Positions 16,285 through 23,975 of a stretch of DNA of 34,745 bases are shown here, one piece after another. The position numbers and the translations under genes were made by a program. Source of the DNA: Thauera sp. Lineage in GTDB: Bacteria > Pseudomonadota > Gammaproteobacteria > Burkholderiales > Rhodocyclaceae. A model generated the notes under the pieces. That model searched no databases. It had not been told where the DNA came from and saw only the letters and a program-made list of their open reading frames with translations. The stretch spans positions 1-34,745 of the forward strand of contig JANJTU010000131.1 of assembly GCA_024710965.1 (NCBI GenBank), written 5' to 3'. Each line of letters begins with the position of its first letter. Position 1 is the first letter of the stretch.

Positions 16285-16317
16285 TCATCGAGGCGCCTCT
16301 GCGCGGTGCGCATGCGC

Positions 16318-16323
16318 TATAAT
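16318..16323 (+). promoter_or_regulatory. -10 element of tRNA-Thr
   Basis: A perfect TATAAT lies 11 bases before the mature tRNA 5' end. The -35 region is not recognisable and is GC-rich. Confidence 0.6.
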
Positions 16324-16334
16324 CCGCCCCCGCT

Positions 16335-16410
16335 GCCGGCATAGCTCAGTTGGTAGAGCAGCGCACTTGTAATGCGAAGGTCGGGGGTTCGACTCCTCTT
16401 GCCGGCACCA
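16335..16410 (+). tRNA. tRNA-Thr (anticodon TGT)
   Basis: The 76-base cloverleaf has acceptor stem GCCGGCA/TGCCGGC, a D arm with AGCTCAGTTGGTAGAGC and anticodon loop CTTGTAA with TGT at 16368-16370. The T arm contains GGTTCGACTCC, the discriminator is A, and CCA is encoded (16408-16410). The outermost anticodon-stem pair is a G/A mismatch. Confidence 0.95.
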
Positions 16411-16421
16411 GAACGTCCGAC

Positions 16422-16447
16422 GGCTCGCAGCGATGCGGGCCCTTTTT
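16422..16447 (+). terminator. Rho-independent terminator of tRNA-Thr
   Basis: GGCTCGCA (16422-16429), GCGA loop and TGCGGGCC (16434-16441) form an 8-bp stem with one G-U pair, followed by CTTTTT. Confidence 0.85.
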
Positions 16448-16485
16448 CCGCTCGGGACGCGCCCGCTGGAAATGCGCGTGCCTGC

Positions 16486-16499
16486 TTGACCTTTGTCAA
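16486..16499 (+). promoter_or_regulatory. FNR/DNR-type palindrome upstream of the DUF6455 gene
   Basis: TTGAC-CTTT-GTCAA is a perfect 5-4-5 inverted repeat of the CRP/FNR superfamily type. FNR and DNR use TTGAT-N4-ATCAA, and TTGAC half-sites are a common variant. It is centred about 28 bp before possible -10 sequences TCTAAT/TAATCT (16519-16526), close to a class II position, and 68 bp before the ATG at 16561. Confidence 0.55.
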
Positions 16500-16560
16500 T
16501 GCGCTGTCCGCCGTATTCTCTAATCTCGTGCCACGAACGCGGACGAAGCAGGAGGCAGCG

Positions 16561-16821
16561 ATGGGACTGATGCAGAGGTGGACCGAAGGCAACTATCAGC
16601 GCATGACATTGATGCAGCGCATGATCGAGCGCCTCGAGGTGGATACGGTCAAGGTCGTCTGCGACAACCTTGGGACGACTTTCCGGTCGGCAGTCGGACG
16701 CTGCCGCGGCTGCGCCAAGGCGGACACCTGTGTCCGCTGGCTGGATGGGCAGGACACCGGCACCGATCCTGCGCGGTTTTGTCCCAATGCGAAGACGTTT
16801 GCCTTGTATCGCCGGCACTGA
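16561..16821 (+). CDS. DUF6455 family protein, 86 residues
   Basis: The product has the family pattern of four Cys in RCRGCAKADTCVRWLDG and ARFCPNAKTF, preceded by a helical region MGLMQRWTEGNYQRMTLMQRMIERL. The Cys spacing suggests metal, Fe-S or disulfide chemistry, but no function is known. The start at 16561 has an excellent Shine-Dalgarno AGGAGG (16550-16555). The upstream FNR-type palindrome implies oxygen- or nitrogen-oxide-dependent expression. It is flanked by two tRNA genes, each with its own promoter. Confidence 0.82.
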   Translation: MGLMQRWTEGNYQRMTLMQRMIERLEVDTVKVVCDNLGTTFRSAVGRCRGCAKADTCVRWLDGQDTGTDPARFCPNAKTFALYRRH

Positions 16822-16913
16822 CGAGGATCCGGACCGGATGGACCGCGCGGCGGACGTCCTGTCCACCCGCTGTGCAGGATGAGTATCCAATCCGGGAACG
16901 TCGCATATTTTTC

Positions 16914-16942
16914 TTGCACTCGGTGCGGCTACTGTATATAGT
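16914..16942 (+). promoter_or_regulatory. Promoter of tRNA-fMet
   Basis: TTGCAC (16914-16919) and TATAGT (16937-16942, 5 of 6) are separated by 17 bp. The start would lie about 7 bases before the mature tRNA. Confidence 0.65.
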
Positions 16943-16955
16943 CTCGTTTCTCCGA

Positions 16956-17033
<78 letters not shown>

Positions 17034-17036
17034 ACA

Positions 17037-17080
17037 AAGCGAAAAGCCCCAAGTGCGAAAGTGCTTGGGGCTTTTCGCTT
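17037..17080 (+). terminator. Strong, bidirectional-looking terminator after tRNA-fMet
   Basis: AAGCGAAAAGCCCCAAG (17037-17053) pairs perfectly with CTTGGGGCTTTTCGCTT (17064-17080); the loop contains a GAAA tetraloop closed by wobble pairs. The A-tract and T-tract flank the GC core on both strands. Confidence 0.88.
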
Positions 17081-17122
17081 CATGCGGTCCGCTCCAATGG
17101 GCCGAACCGAAAGGAGGGGCCA

Positions 17123-18355
17123 ATGGCTTCGTCCCAGGAAAACATCAGCATGGCGCTGTTCTGCGATTTCGAGAACGTCGCCCTTGGCGTGCGCGATGCG
17201 AATTACGAGAAGTTCGACATCAAGCGCGTGCTCGAACGCCTGCTGCTCAAGGGCAGCATCGTGGTGAAGAAGGCGTATTGCGACTGGGATCGCTACAAGA
17301 GCTTCAAGGCCGCGATGCACGAAGCCAACTTCGAGCTCATCGAGATTCCGCATGTGCGTCAATCGGGCAAGAACTCCGCCGACATCCGGCTTGTGGTCGA
17401 TGCCCTCGACCTGTGCTACACGAAATCCCACGTCAATACCTTCGTCATCATCAGCGGCGACTCCGACTTCTCGCCGCTGGTGTCGAAGCTGCGCGAGAAT
17501 GCGAAGCAGGTGATCGGCGTCGGCGTCAAGCAGTCGACTTCGGACCTGCTGATCGCCAACTGCGACGAGTTCATCTTCTACGACGACCTGGTGCGCGACA
17601 GCCAGCGCGCGGCGGCCAAGCGCGACGCACGCGAGGCGCAGCCGGCGGCGAAGCGTTCGCCTGAAGAGGAAAAGCGGCGCAAGGAAGAGCTGGAAGCGCG
17701 CCGGCGCCAGGCGATCGATATCGCCGTCGAGACCTTCGAGGCGCTGCTGTCCGAGCGCGGTGACAGCGGCAAGATCTGGGCGTCGATGCTGAAGGAGGCG
17801 ATCAAGCGCCGCAAGCCCGACTTCAGCGAGACCTACTACGGTTTCCGCGCCTTCGGCAACCTGCTCGAAGAGGCTCAGGCGCGCGGCCTGCTCGAGTTCG
17901 GCCGCGACGAGAAGTCTGGCGCCTATGTCTATCGCAGCAGCAGCCATGCGGGCGCGGAGGCCGAGGCGCCCCGTGGTGTCGAAGCAGTTCGCCCGGCCGC
18001 CCCACCGGCCGCAGAGCATGCGCCCCCGCCGGCTGTGGAGGACAAGGCCGGTGTGGAACCGCCCCCTGCGGCCGCGCCGGCGCCGAAGAAGACCGGCGCG
18101 CGCCGCAAGAGCGACGGCGCGCGCAAGTCCACGCGGAAGAAGGCGGACGAGAGCGTCGCGCTGGCTGTGCCGGAGCCGGCTGCCGTGGCCGAGCCGATCG
18201 AGCTTCAGTTCGAAACCCCGGCCGTGGCCGAGGTGGCAGGCATCGTGCCCGCCACTGCGGTTCCCGAGGAAGCCGTGGCCAAACCGAAGCGGAAGGCCGC
18301 CCCGCGCAGCCGTCGCCCGCGCAAGCAGGACCAGCCGCCCGCCGAAACCGAGTGA
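17123..18355 (+). CDS. NYN-domain (PIN-like) RNase with LOTUS/OST-HTH domain
   Basis: The 410-residue protein has an N-terminal NYN domain (about 8-160) with the acidic residues of PIN-type nucleases: D15 in FCDFENVA, D86 and D92 in SADIRLVVDALDL, and D112/D114 in ISGDSDFSPLV. A charged linker (about 165-195) is followed by a LOTUS/OST-HTH domain (about 197-265, ending YRSSS), a known RNA/G-quadruplex-binding fold. A long Ala/Pro/Lys tail ends with basic KPKRKAAPRSRRPRK. It probably cleaves or binds RNA; the substrate is unknown. The start has AAAGGAGGGG as Shine-Dalgarno. It begins only 42 bases after the tRNA-fMet terminator, and no separate promoter is obvious. Confidence 0.88.
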   Translation: MASSQENISMALFCDFENVALGVRDANYEKFDIKRVLERLLLKGSIVVKKAYCDWDRYKSFKAAMHEANFELIEIPHVRQSGKNSADIRLVVDALDLCYTKSHVNTFVIISGDSDFSPLVSKLRENAKQVIGVGVKQSTSDLLIANCDEFIFYDDLVRDSQRAAAKRDAREAQPAAKRSPEEEKRRKEELEARRRQAIDIAVETFEALLSERGDSGKIWASMLKEAIKRRKPDFSETYYGFRAFGNLLEEAQARGLLEFGRDEKSGAYVYRSSSHAGAEAEAPRGVEAVRPAAPPAAEHAPPPAVEDKAGVEPPPAAAPAPKKTGARRKSDGARKSTRKKADESVALAVPEPAAVAEPIELQFETPAVAEVAGIVPATAVPEEAVAKPKRKAAPRSRRPRKQDQPPAETE

Positions 18356-18389
18356 TCGGCCCCAGCCGGTGTTGCATCGACCCTCCGCG

Positions 18390-19169
18390 ATGACCGTCCC
18401 CGGCGCTGCGGCGCACGACGCTCGCCCCGACTGGCCGTATCCGCGCTGGATCGCCCATCGGGGCGCGGGGCGGCTGGCGCCGGAGAACACCCTCGCGGCA
18501 TTTCGCCTGGGCGCATCCTTCGGTTACCGGATGTTCGAGTGCGACGTCCGCCTGAGTGCGGACGAGGCCAGCTTCCTGCTCCACGACGACAGCCTCGACC
18601 GCACCACGGACGGAGTCGGGCCTGCCGGAGCGCGGCGGTGGGCCGAGCTCGCCGGACTGGATGCCGGGCGCTGGCATTCGCCTGCCCATGCCGGCGAACC
18701 TCTGCCGACGCTGGAGCGCATCGTGCAGTTCTGCCTGGGGCAGGGCTGCGCGCTCAATGTCGAACTGAAGCCCGGGCCGGGCACCGAATACCGCACTGGT
18801 CAAGTGGTGGCGCGCCAGCTGCGGCAAAGCTGGACCGCCGCCGCGCTGCCGCCGCTGCTGAGCTCTTTCAGCACCGCCGCGCTCGAAGGCGCCCGTGCCG
18901 CGGCGGCCGCGCTGCCTCGCGGTCTGCTCCTCGACGCCCTGGTCGACGGCTGGCTGCAGCGTGCACGCCGTCTCGACTGCGTGGCGGTGATCTGCGAGCA
19001 CCGGCTGTGCAATGAACGCAGCGTGCGCGACGCTCGCGACGCTGGTTTCCGCGTGCTCGCCTATACGGTCAATGAGCCGGCGGAGGCTGAGCGCCTGCTC
19101 GGGTTGGGCGTCGATGGCCTCATCACCGACCGTGTGGACCTCTTCCCGCCCCAGGACGGGCAACGGTGA
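18390..19169 (+). CDS. ugpQ: Glycerophosphodiester phosphodiesterase
   Basis: The 259-residue enzyme hydrolyses glycerophosphodiesters to glycerol-3-phosphate and an alcohol. The active-site motifs are IAHRGAGRLAPENTLAAF (catalytic His, Glu), ECDVRLSADE (metal ligands), LLHDDSLDRTT (second catalytic His), NVELKPGPG and the C-terminal GVDGLITDRVDLF. There is no signal peptide, so it is cytosolic, like UgpQ. GTG (18369) and TTG (18372) are in-frame alternatives upstream; none of the starts has a clear Shine-Dalgarno. It lies 34 bases after the NYN gene, probably in one transcript. Confidence 0.9.
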   Translation: MTVPGAAAHDARPDWPYPRWIAHRGAGRLAPENTLAAFRLGASFGYRMFECDVRLSADEASFLLHDDSLDRTTDGVGPAGARRWAELAGLDAGRWHSPAHAGEPLPTLERIVQFCLGQGCALNVELKPGPGTEYRTGQVVARQLRQSWTAAALPPLLSSFSTAALEGARAAAAALPRGLLLDALVDGWLQRARRLDCVAVICEHRLCNERSVRDARDAGFRVLAYTVNEPAEAERLLGLGVDGLITDRVDLFPPQDGQR

Positions 19170-19258
19170 GCGGCTCGCCGGGGGGCTCGCCCGGATCTCG
19201 CCGGAACTCGCGTCGCCGGCCATGCTCTACCCGCTTGTCACCTCCGGCGTGAACCATC

Positions 19259-20476
19259 ATGGCTAAAACACTCAGCTTGTCCGCGGCCGTCCTCATGGGC
19301 GGCCTCTTCGTTTCGAGCGCCGGCGGCGCCGACGACACCGCACCGCCGCCCCCGGCCGCCAGCCAGTGCCTCCAGCCCGGTGGCTGGGCGCGCGTCGATG
19401 TGGCGCCGCCACTGTCCGCCAACGCGGTGTCGGTCATCGCCGACATGGCGCAGCGCGAGGTCGTGCTGCTCGGCGAACAGCACGACGATGCCGACCACCA
19501 CCGCTGGCAGTTGCAGACGCTCGCGGCACTGTATGCGCAGCGCGGGGACATGGTGATCGGGTTCGAGATGTTCCCGCGCCGGGTGCAAGCGGTGCTCGAC
19601 CGCTGGGTCGCGGGCGAGCTCACCGAGGCGCAGTTCCTCGAAGCGGTGGAGTGGGGCAGAGTCTGGAGCATGCCCGCCGAGCTCTATATGCCGCTGTTCC
19701 ACTTTGCCCGCCTCAACCGCATCCCGATGCTCGCGCTCAACGTCGATCAGAAGCTCACGCGGGCGATCGCCGCTGGCGGCTGGGATACCGTGCCCGAGGC
19801 GGAGCGCGAGGGCGTGGGACGAGCTGCGACGCCGCCGGAAGCCTACGTCGACTTTCTGTTCGATATCCATCTCGAGCACGCCAGCATGCGCGGCGACAAG
19901 CGGGGGGCGGTGCAGAAGACCGATGCCGAGTTCCGCAACTTCGTCGATTCACAGCTGAACTGGGACCGCGCCATGGCCGAGGCCCTGGCGCGCGGTGTGC
20001 CCGTCGACGGCGCTGCGCCGGGGCCGCTGCTGGTGGGCATCGTCGGCAGCGGCCATGTGCGCTACGGCCACGGCATCGCGCACCAGTTGCGCGACCTCGG
20101 CGTGGACCGGATCGGCCTGCTGCTGCCCGTTCCGGCCTCGGCCGACTGTGGCCGCCTGCCGGCCGGGCTGGCCGATGCGGTGTTCGCCGTGCCGGCCCAG
20201 CCCCGCCCGACGCCACCGCCGCCTCGCCTCGGCGTCAGCCTGGAAGAGCACCGGGATGGCGTGCGCGTGGCCGAGGTGGCGATGGGTAGCCTGGCTGCGC
20301 GCACCGGGCTGCGGGTGGGCGACGTGATCGTCGAGGCGGCAGGAGCGCCGCTGAAGCGGTCGACGGCGCTGGTCTCCCTCATCCGCCAGCAGCCGGCCGG
20401 CACCTGGCTGCCGCTGACCTTGCAGCGCGGTGGCGAGACGGTCGAACTCGTGGTGCGGTTTCCGAGCCAGCAATGA
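19259..20476 (+). CDS. ChaN-family haem-binding protein fused to a PDZ domain
   Basis: The 405-residue exported protein has a signal peptide (1-23, AGGAD). The ChaN/Cofac_haem_bdg domain (about 55-300) shows EVVLLGEQHDDADHHRWQL, GFEMFPRR, EAVEWGRVW and VGIVGSGHVRYGHGI. A PDZ domain lies at about 318-403 (LGVSLEEHRDGVRVAEVAMGS, GLRVGDVIVEAAG). ChaN of Campylobacter is a haem-binding lipoprotein linked to iron uptake; no lipobox is evident here. The PDZ addition suggests recognition of a C-terminal peptide of an envelope protein. Its stop overlaps the ATG of the M1 peptidase gene (ATGA), so the two are translationally coupled. Confidence 0.85.
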   Translation: MAKTLSLSAAVLMGGLFVSSAGGADDTAPPPPAASQCLQPGGWARVDVAPPLSANAVSVIADMAQREVVLLGEQHDDADHHRWQLQTLAALYAQRGDMVIGFEMFPRRVQAVLDRWVAGELTEAQFLEAVEWGRVWSMPAELYMPLFHFARLNRIPMLALNVDQKLTRAIAAGGWDTVPEAEREGVGRAATPPEAYVDFLFDIHLEHASMRGDKRGAVQKTDAEFRNFVDSQLNWDRAMAEALARGVPVDGAAPGPLLVGIVGSGHVRYGHGIAHQLRDLGVDRIGLLLPVPASADCGRLPAGLADAVFAVPAQPRPTPPPPRLGVSLEEHRDGVRVAEVAMGSLAARTGLRVGDVIVEAAGAPLKRSTALVSLIRQQPAGTWLPLTLQRGGETVELVVRFPSQQ

Positions 20477-22554
20477 GGCTCGATCTCGCCGTGCCCCTCC
20501 GCCGCCTCGCGCGGGCGGCCGTGCTCGTCCTTGCCGCGCTTGTGCCCCTCGCGGCCGCACCGGCATCGCCTGCGGCCGCGGTGACGCATCCGCTGGCGCT
20601 CGACGTGGAACTCGATCCTGCCGCGCGCCGCCTTCAGGTGCAGGCCGAGCTGAGACCGTCCGGACCCGGCTTCGAGTTCGCGTTGCACGAGTCCCTCACC
20701 CCGAGTTCGGCCACGGTGGACGGCCGCAGCGTGCGGCTGCAGCCCGCGGGCCGGCAGGGTGCGCTGCGCGCCTGGCGCGTGGCGGTGCCCGCCGGCGGCG
20801 TGTTGCGGCTGGCCTACGGCGGCACGCTGCCCGCGCTCGATCACAGCCTGGATCATCGTGGCGTGCTGCAGGGCCTGCCGCCGATGGCGGCCGAGGAAGG
20901 CAGCTTTCTGGCTGCCGGAAGCGGCTGGTATCCGCAACCGGCAGCGCTGTTCAGCTACCGCGTAAGGGTCTCGGTGCCGGACGGGCAACGCGCGCTGGTG
21001 GCGGGTCGGTTGGTGGACGAAAGCCTGCCGCCGCAGGCGGGCGGCCGCTACCGCGCGCACTTCGAGTTTCCCGCGTCGGCCGACGGCATCGACCTGATGG
21101 CCGGCCCATGGACGGTGCGCGAACGCGTCGTCGCTCGCGGCGACGCCGAGCCGCTGCGTCTGCGCACCTACTTCAGCGCCGCGCTCGATGCCATGCCCGG
21201 CCTCGCCGACGGCTACCTGGACGACAGCCGGCGCTACATCGAGCGCTACGCCGCGCAGATCGGCCCCTATCCCTTCACCGAGTTCTCGGTCGTCGCCGGC
21301 CCGCTGCCCACCGGTTTCGGCATGCCGACGCTGACCTATCTCGGCGAGCAGGTGCTGAAGCTGCCCTTCATCCGCGCCACCTCGCTCGGCCACGAGGTGC
21401 TGCACAACTGGTGGGGCAATGGCGTGCTGGTGGATTACGCGCAGGGCAACTGGTCGGAAGGGCTCACCACCTTCATGGCCGATTACGCCTACAAGGAAGA
21501 CGAATCGGCGGAGGCGGCGCGGGCGATGCGCCTCGGCTGGCTGCGCGACTTCGCCGCGGTGCCGGCGGGGCAGGATCGGCCGCTGGCGGCCTTCCGCTCG
21601 CGCACGCACGGTGCCGCGGCCGCGGTCGGCTACGGCAAGGCGGCGATGGTGTTCGTGATGTTGCGCGACGCGCTCGGCGAGGAGGCCTTTGCCCGAGGCC
21701 TCCGCCTGTTCTGGCAGCAGCATCGCTTCAAGGTCGCGGGCTGGGCCGAGCTGCAGGCCGCCTTCGAGGCCGCCGCCGGTCGTCCGCTGCAGGGCTTCTT
21801 CGCGCAGTGGCTGCAGCGTGCCGGCGGCCCGACGCCGCGTATCGAGAATGCGCGCCTGCGGCAGGCCAGCGACGGCGCACTGCTGACGGTTGCCGTCGCC
21901 CAGCCGGAGGCCGTCCATGCGCTGCGTCTGCCGCTGGAACTCGTCCATGAGGACCACAGCGAGCTGCGCTGGATCGAGGTCGACGGTGCGCGCACCGAGG
22001 TCGAGCTGGCGGTCGATGTGCCGCCGCGGGCGGTGCGGCTGGACCCCGACCTGCGCGTGTGGCGCCGGCCCGAGGCAGCGCAGCTGCCGCCCATCCTGCG
22101 TCAATGGACGATCGCCCGCGCGCCGCGGCTGGTCCTGGCCGATGAGGCTGTCGCCGAGGCGGCGGGCGTGCTCGCGCAGCGTTTCTTCGAGCGTGCCCCA
22201 ACGCCGCTGGCGCCAGCCGCTCTGGCACAGGGTACGGCACAGGGTACGGAACCAGTGCTGGTGGTGGGGCGTCACGCCGCGATCGATGCGGCACTGGCGT
22301 CGGCCGGCCTGCCGCCGCGCCCTGCGGTGCTGGGCGGGCGTGGCAGTGCCCAGGTGTGGACGGTGCAGCGCACCGCCGGGCCGCCGGTCGCGGTGGTGTC
22401 GGTGCAGGATGCGGCGGCACTCGCAGCACTCGCCCGCCCCCTGCCGCATTACGGCGGGCAGAGCTGGCTCGTGCTCGATGGCGGGCGGGTGGTCGAGCGC
22501 GGCATCTGGCCGGCGCCGGGCACCGCCGTGGCGGTCGTTCCGGCCGGTCGCTAG
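20473..22554 (+). CDS. Divergent M1-family metallopeptidase, exported
   Basis: The 693-residue protein has a signal peptide (about 1-34), an N-terminal beta-rich domain, a zinc-protease domain with HEVLHNWWGN (H307, E308, H311) and the downstream zinc-ligand Glu in GNWSEGLTTF (E329), and a C-terminal beta domain. Two features differ from classical M1 aminopeptidases. The exopeptidase motif GAMEN is replaced by GFGMPTL, and the HExxH-to-Glu gap is 17 residues rather than 18. It is therefore a separate M1 subgroup, and the aminopeptidase activity should not be assumed. It overlaps the ChaN-PDZ gene by 4 bases. A 12-bp direct repeat (about 22223-22248) encodes QGTAQGT. Confidence 0.85.
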   Translation: MRLDLAVPLRRLARAAVLVLAALVPLAAAPASPAAAVTHPLALDVELDPAARRLQVQAELRPSGPGFEFALHESLTPSSATVDGRSVRLQPAGRQGALRAWRVAVPAGGVLRLAYGGTLPALDHSLDHRGVLQGLPPMAAEEGSFLAAGSGWYPQPAALFSYRVRVSVPDGQRALVAGRLVDESLPPQAGGRYRAHFEFPASADGIDLMAGPWTVRERVVARGDAEPLRLRTYFSAALDAMPGLADGYLDDSRRYIERYAAQIGPYPFTEFSVVAGPLPTGFGMPTLTYLGEQVLKLPFIRATSLGHEVLHNWWGNGVLVDYAQGNWSEGLTTFMADYAYKEDESAEAARAMRLGWLRDFAAVPAGQDRPLAAFRSRTHGAAAAVGYGKAAMVFVMLRDALGEEAFARGLRLFWQQHRFKVAGWAELQAAFEAAAGRPLQGFFAQWLQRAGGPTPRIENARLRQASDGALLTVAVAQPEAVHALRLPLELVHEDHSELRWIEVDGARTEVELAVDVPPRAVRLDPDLRVWRRPEAAQLPPILRQWTIARAPRLVLADEAVAEAAGVLAQRFFERAPTPLAPAALAQGTAQGTEPVLVVGRHAAIDAALASAGLPPRPAVLGGRGSAQVWTVQRTAGPPVAVVSVQDAAALAALARPLPHYGGQSWLVLDGGRVVERGIWPAPGTAVAVVPAGR

Positions 22555-22580
22555 GGCGCCGCCCCGAGCGCCGCCCCGAG
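22555..22580 (+). repeat. 12-bp tandem duplication
   Basis: GCGCCGCCCCGA occurs twice in tandem directly after the M1 peptidase stop and begins a third time (GCGC). It is probably a replication-slippage product in GC-rich spacer and no function is seen. Confidence 0.7.
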
Positions 22581-22656
22581 CGCAGCGACCGTGCTCGCGG
22601 GCGGGCCGTCGGCGGCGCGCTTCGTTTCGAAATGTCGCACCGGGCGGAGCGGACGG

Positions 22657-22681
22657 CATGCCGGCGTAAAATGCCGGCATG
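22657..22681 (+). promoter_or_regulatory. Palindrome with -10 element at the lytic transglycosylase start
   Basis: CATGCCGGC (22657-22665) and GCCGGCATG (22673-22681) flank TAAAAT (22667-22672, 5 of 6 to the -10 consensus). If the -10 is used, transcription starts at about the ATG itself (22679). The right arm includes the start codon. No -35 is recognisable. Confidence 0.45.
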
Positions 22682-23908
22682 AACACGCGCCCCAGCCCCC
22701 GTCTCCCCGCCCGCCTGCTGCCCGCGCTCGCCGGCGCAGCCCTGTTCCATCTCGCCGCGCCGGCGGCCGCATCGGAAGCGGAGTTTGCCGCCTGCCTGAG
22801 CGGGCTGCGCGGCGAGGCGGCGGGCAAGGGCGTGTCGGCCGCCACCTTCGACACCCATACCGCGAGCCTGACGCCCGACATGGCGGTGGTGGGCTTTCTC
22901 GACGCCCAGCCAGAGTTCGTCACCCCGATCTGGGACTACATGGCTGCCCTGGTGGACGACGAACGCATCGCCGACGGCCGCGCCATGCTCGAGCGCTGGG
23001 CCGAGGTGCTGGCCAAGGTGGAGGCCGAGTACGGCGTGGACCCGGCGACCGTGGTCGCCGTCTGGGGCGTCGAAAGCAACTTCGGGCGCAATTTCGGCAG
23101 TCGGCCGCTGCTCACGTCGCTGTCGACGCTGTCCTGCTTCGGTCGCCGCCAGGCTTATTTCCGCGGCGAGTTCTTCACTACGCTGAAGATCATCGAGGAT
23201 GGCCACATCGCCCCCGAGCGCCTCACCGGCTCCTGGGCGGGGGCCTTCGGCCAGACCCAGTTCATGCCCTCGACCTTCATGCGCCTGGCGGTGGATTTCG
23301 ACGGTGACGGCCGCCGCGACCTGGTCGACAGCGTGCCCGACGCGCTCGCGTCCACCGCCAACTTCCTTGCCCGCGCGGGCTGGCGCGCCGAGCTGCCGTG
23401 GGGTTTCGAAGTCGCGCTGCCGGCCGCCTTCGACAGCTCGGGCGCGGGGCGGCGCAACCGCCGGCCGCTGGCGGAGTGGGCGGCGCGCGGCGTCAAGCGA
23501 ACCGATGGCTCCCCGCTGCCGGCCAACGACACCGCCACCGGCCTGCTGCTGCCGGCGGGCGCTGGTGGACCGGCCTTCCTCGTGACGCGCAATTTCGATG
23601 CGATCTATTCCTACAACGCGGCCGAAAGCTATGCGCTGGCAATCGCCCACCTGGCCGACCGCCTGCGTGGCAGCGGGCCGTTCGCCGCTGCCTGGCCGAC
23701 CGACGACCCTGGCCTGTCGCGCGCCGAACGGCGCGAACTGCAGCACCTGCTGATCGCCCGCGGCCACGACATCGGCGAGCCCGACGGCATGATCGGAGCG
23801 CGCACGCGCGAGGCGCTGAAGGCGGTGCAGGTCGAACTCGGCCTCGAGCCTGACGGCCGTGCCGGGCAGAAGACGCTCACCGCCCTGCGCACGCAGCGGC
23901 AGGACTGA
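22679..23908 (+). CDS. Lytic murein transglycosylase, MltB family, with peptidoglycan-binding domain
   Basis: The 409-residue periplasmic enzyme cleaves the glycan strands of peptidoglycan with formation of 1,6-anhydroMurNAc. A signal peptide (1-31, PAAAS) has no lipobox, so it is soluble, unlike E. coli MltB. The catalytic domain (about 35-325) has VWGVESNFGRNFG with catalytic E132, GSWAGAFGQTQFMPSTF and the DFDGDGRRDL loop. A C-terminal PG_binding_1 domain is at about 345-405 (LQHLLIARGHDIGEPDGMIGARTREALKAVQ in two pieces). No Shine-Dalgarno precedes the ATG; see the palindrome feature. Confidence 0.93.
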   Translation: MNTRPSPRLPARLLPALAGAALFHLAAPAAASEAEFAACLSGLRGEAAGKGVSAATFDTHTASLTPDMAVVGFLDAQPEFVTPIWDYMAALVDDERIADGRAMLERWAEVLAKVEAEYGVDPATVVAVWGVESNFGRNFGSRPLLTSLSTLSCFGRRQAYFRGEFFTTLKIIEDGHIAPERLTGSWAGAFGQTQFMPSTFMRLAVDFDGDGRRDLVDSVPDALASTANFLARAGWRAELPWGFEVALPAAFDSSGAGRRNRRPLAEWAARGVKRTDGSPLPANDTATGLLLPAGAGGPAFLVTRNFDAIYSYNAAESYALAIAHLADRLRGSGPFAAAWPTDDPGLSRAERRELQHLLIARGHDIGEPDGMIGARTREALKAVQVELGLEPDGRAGQKTLTALRTQRQD

Positions 23909-23975
23909 ACCCGCGGCCGGCCGGCTTCGGTCCCGACGCCGCGCACCTCAGGCCAACCACCTCAGGCCCGATGCC

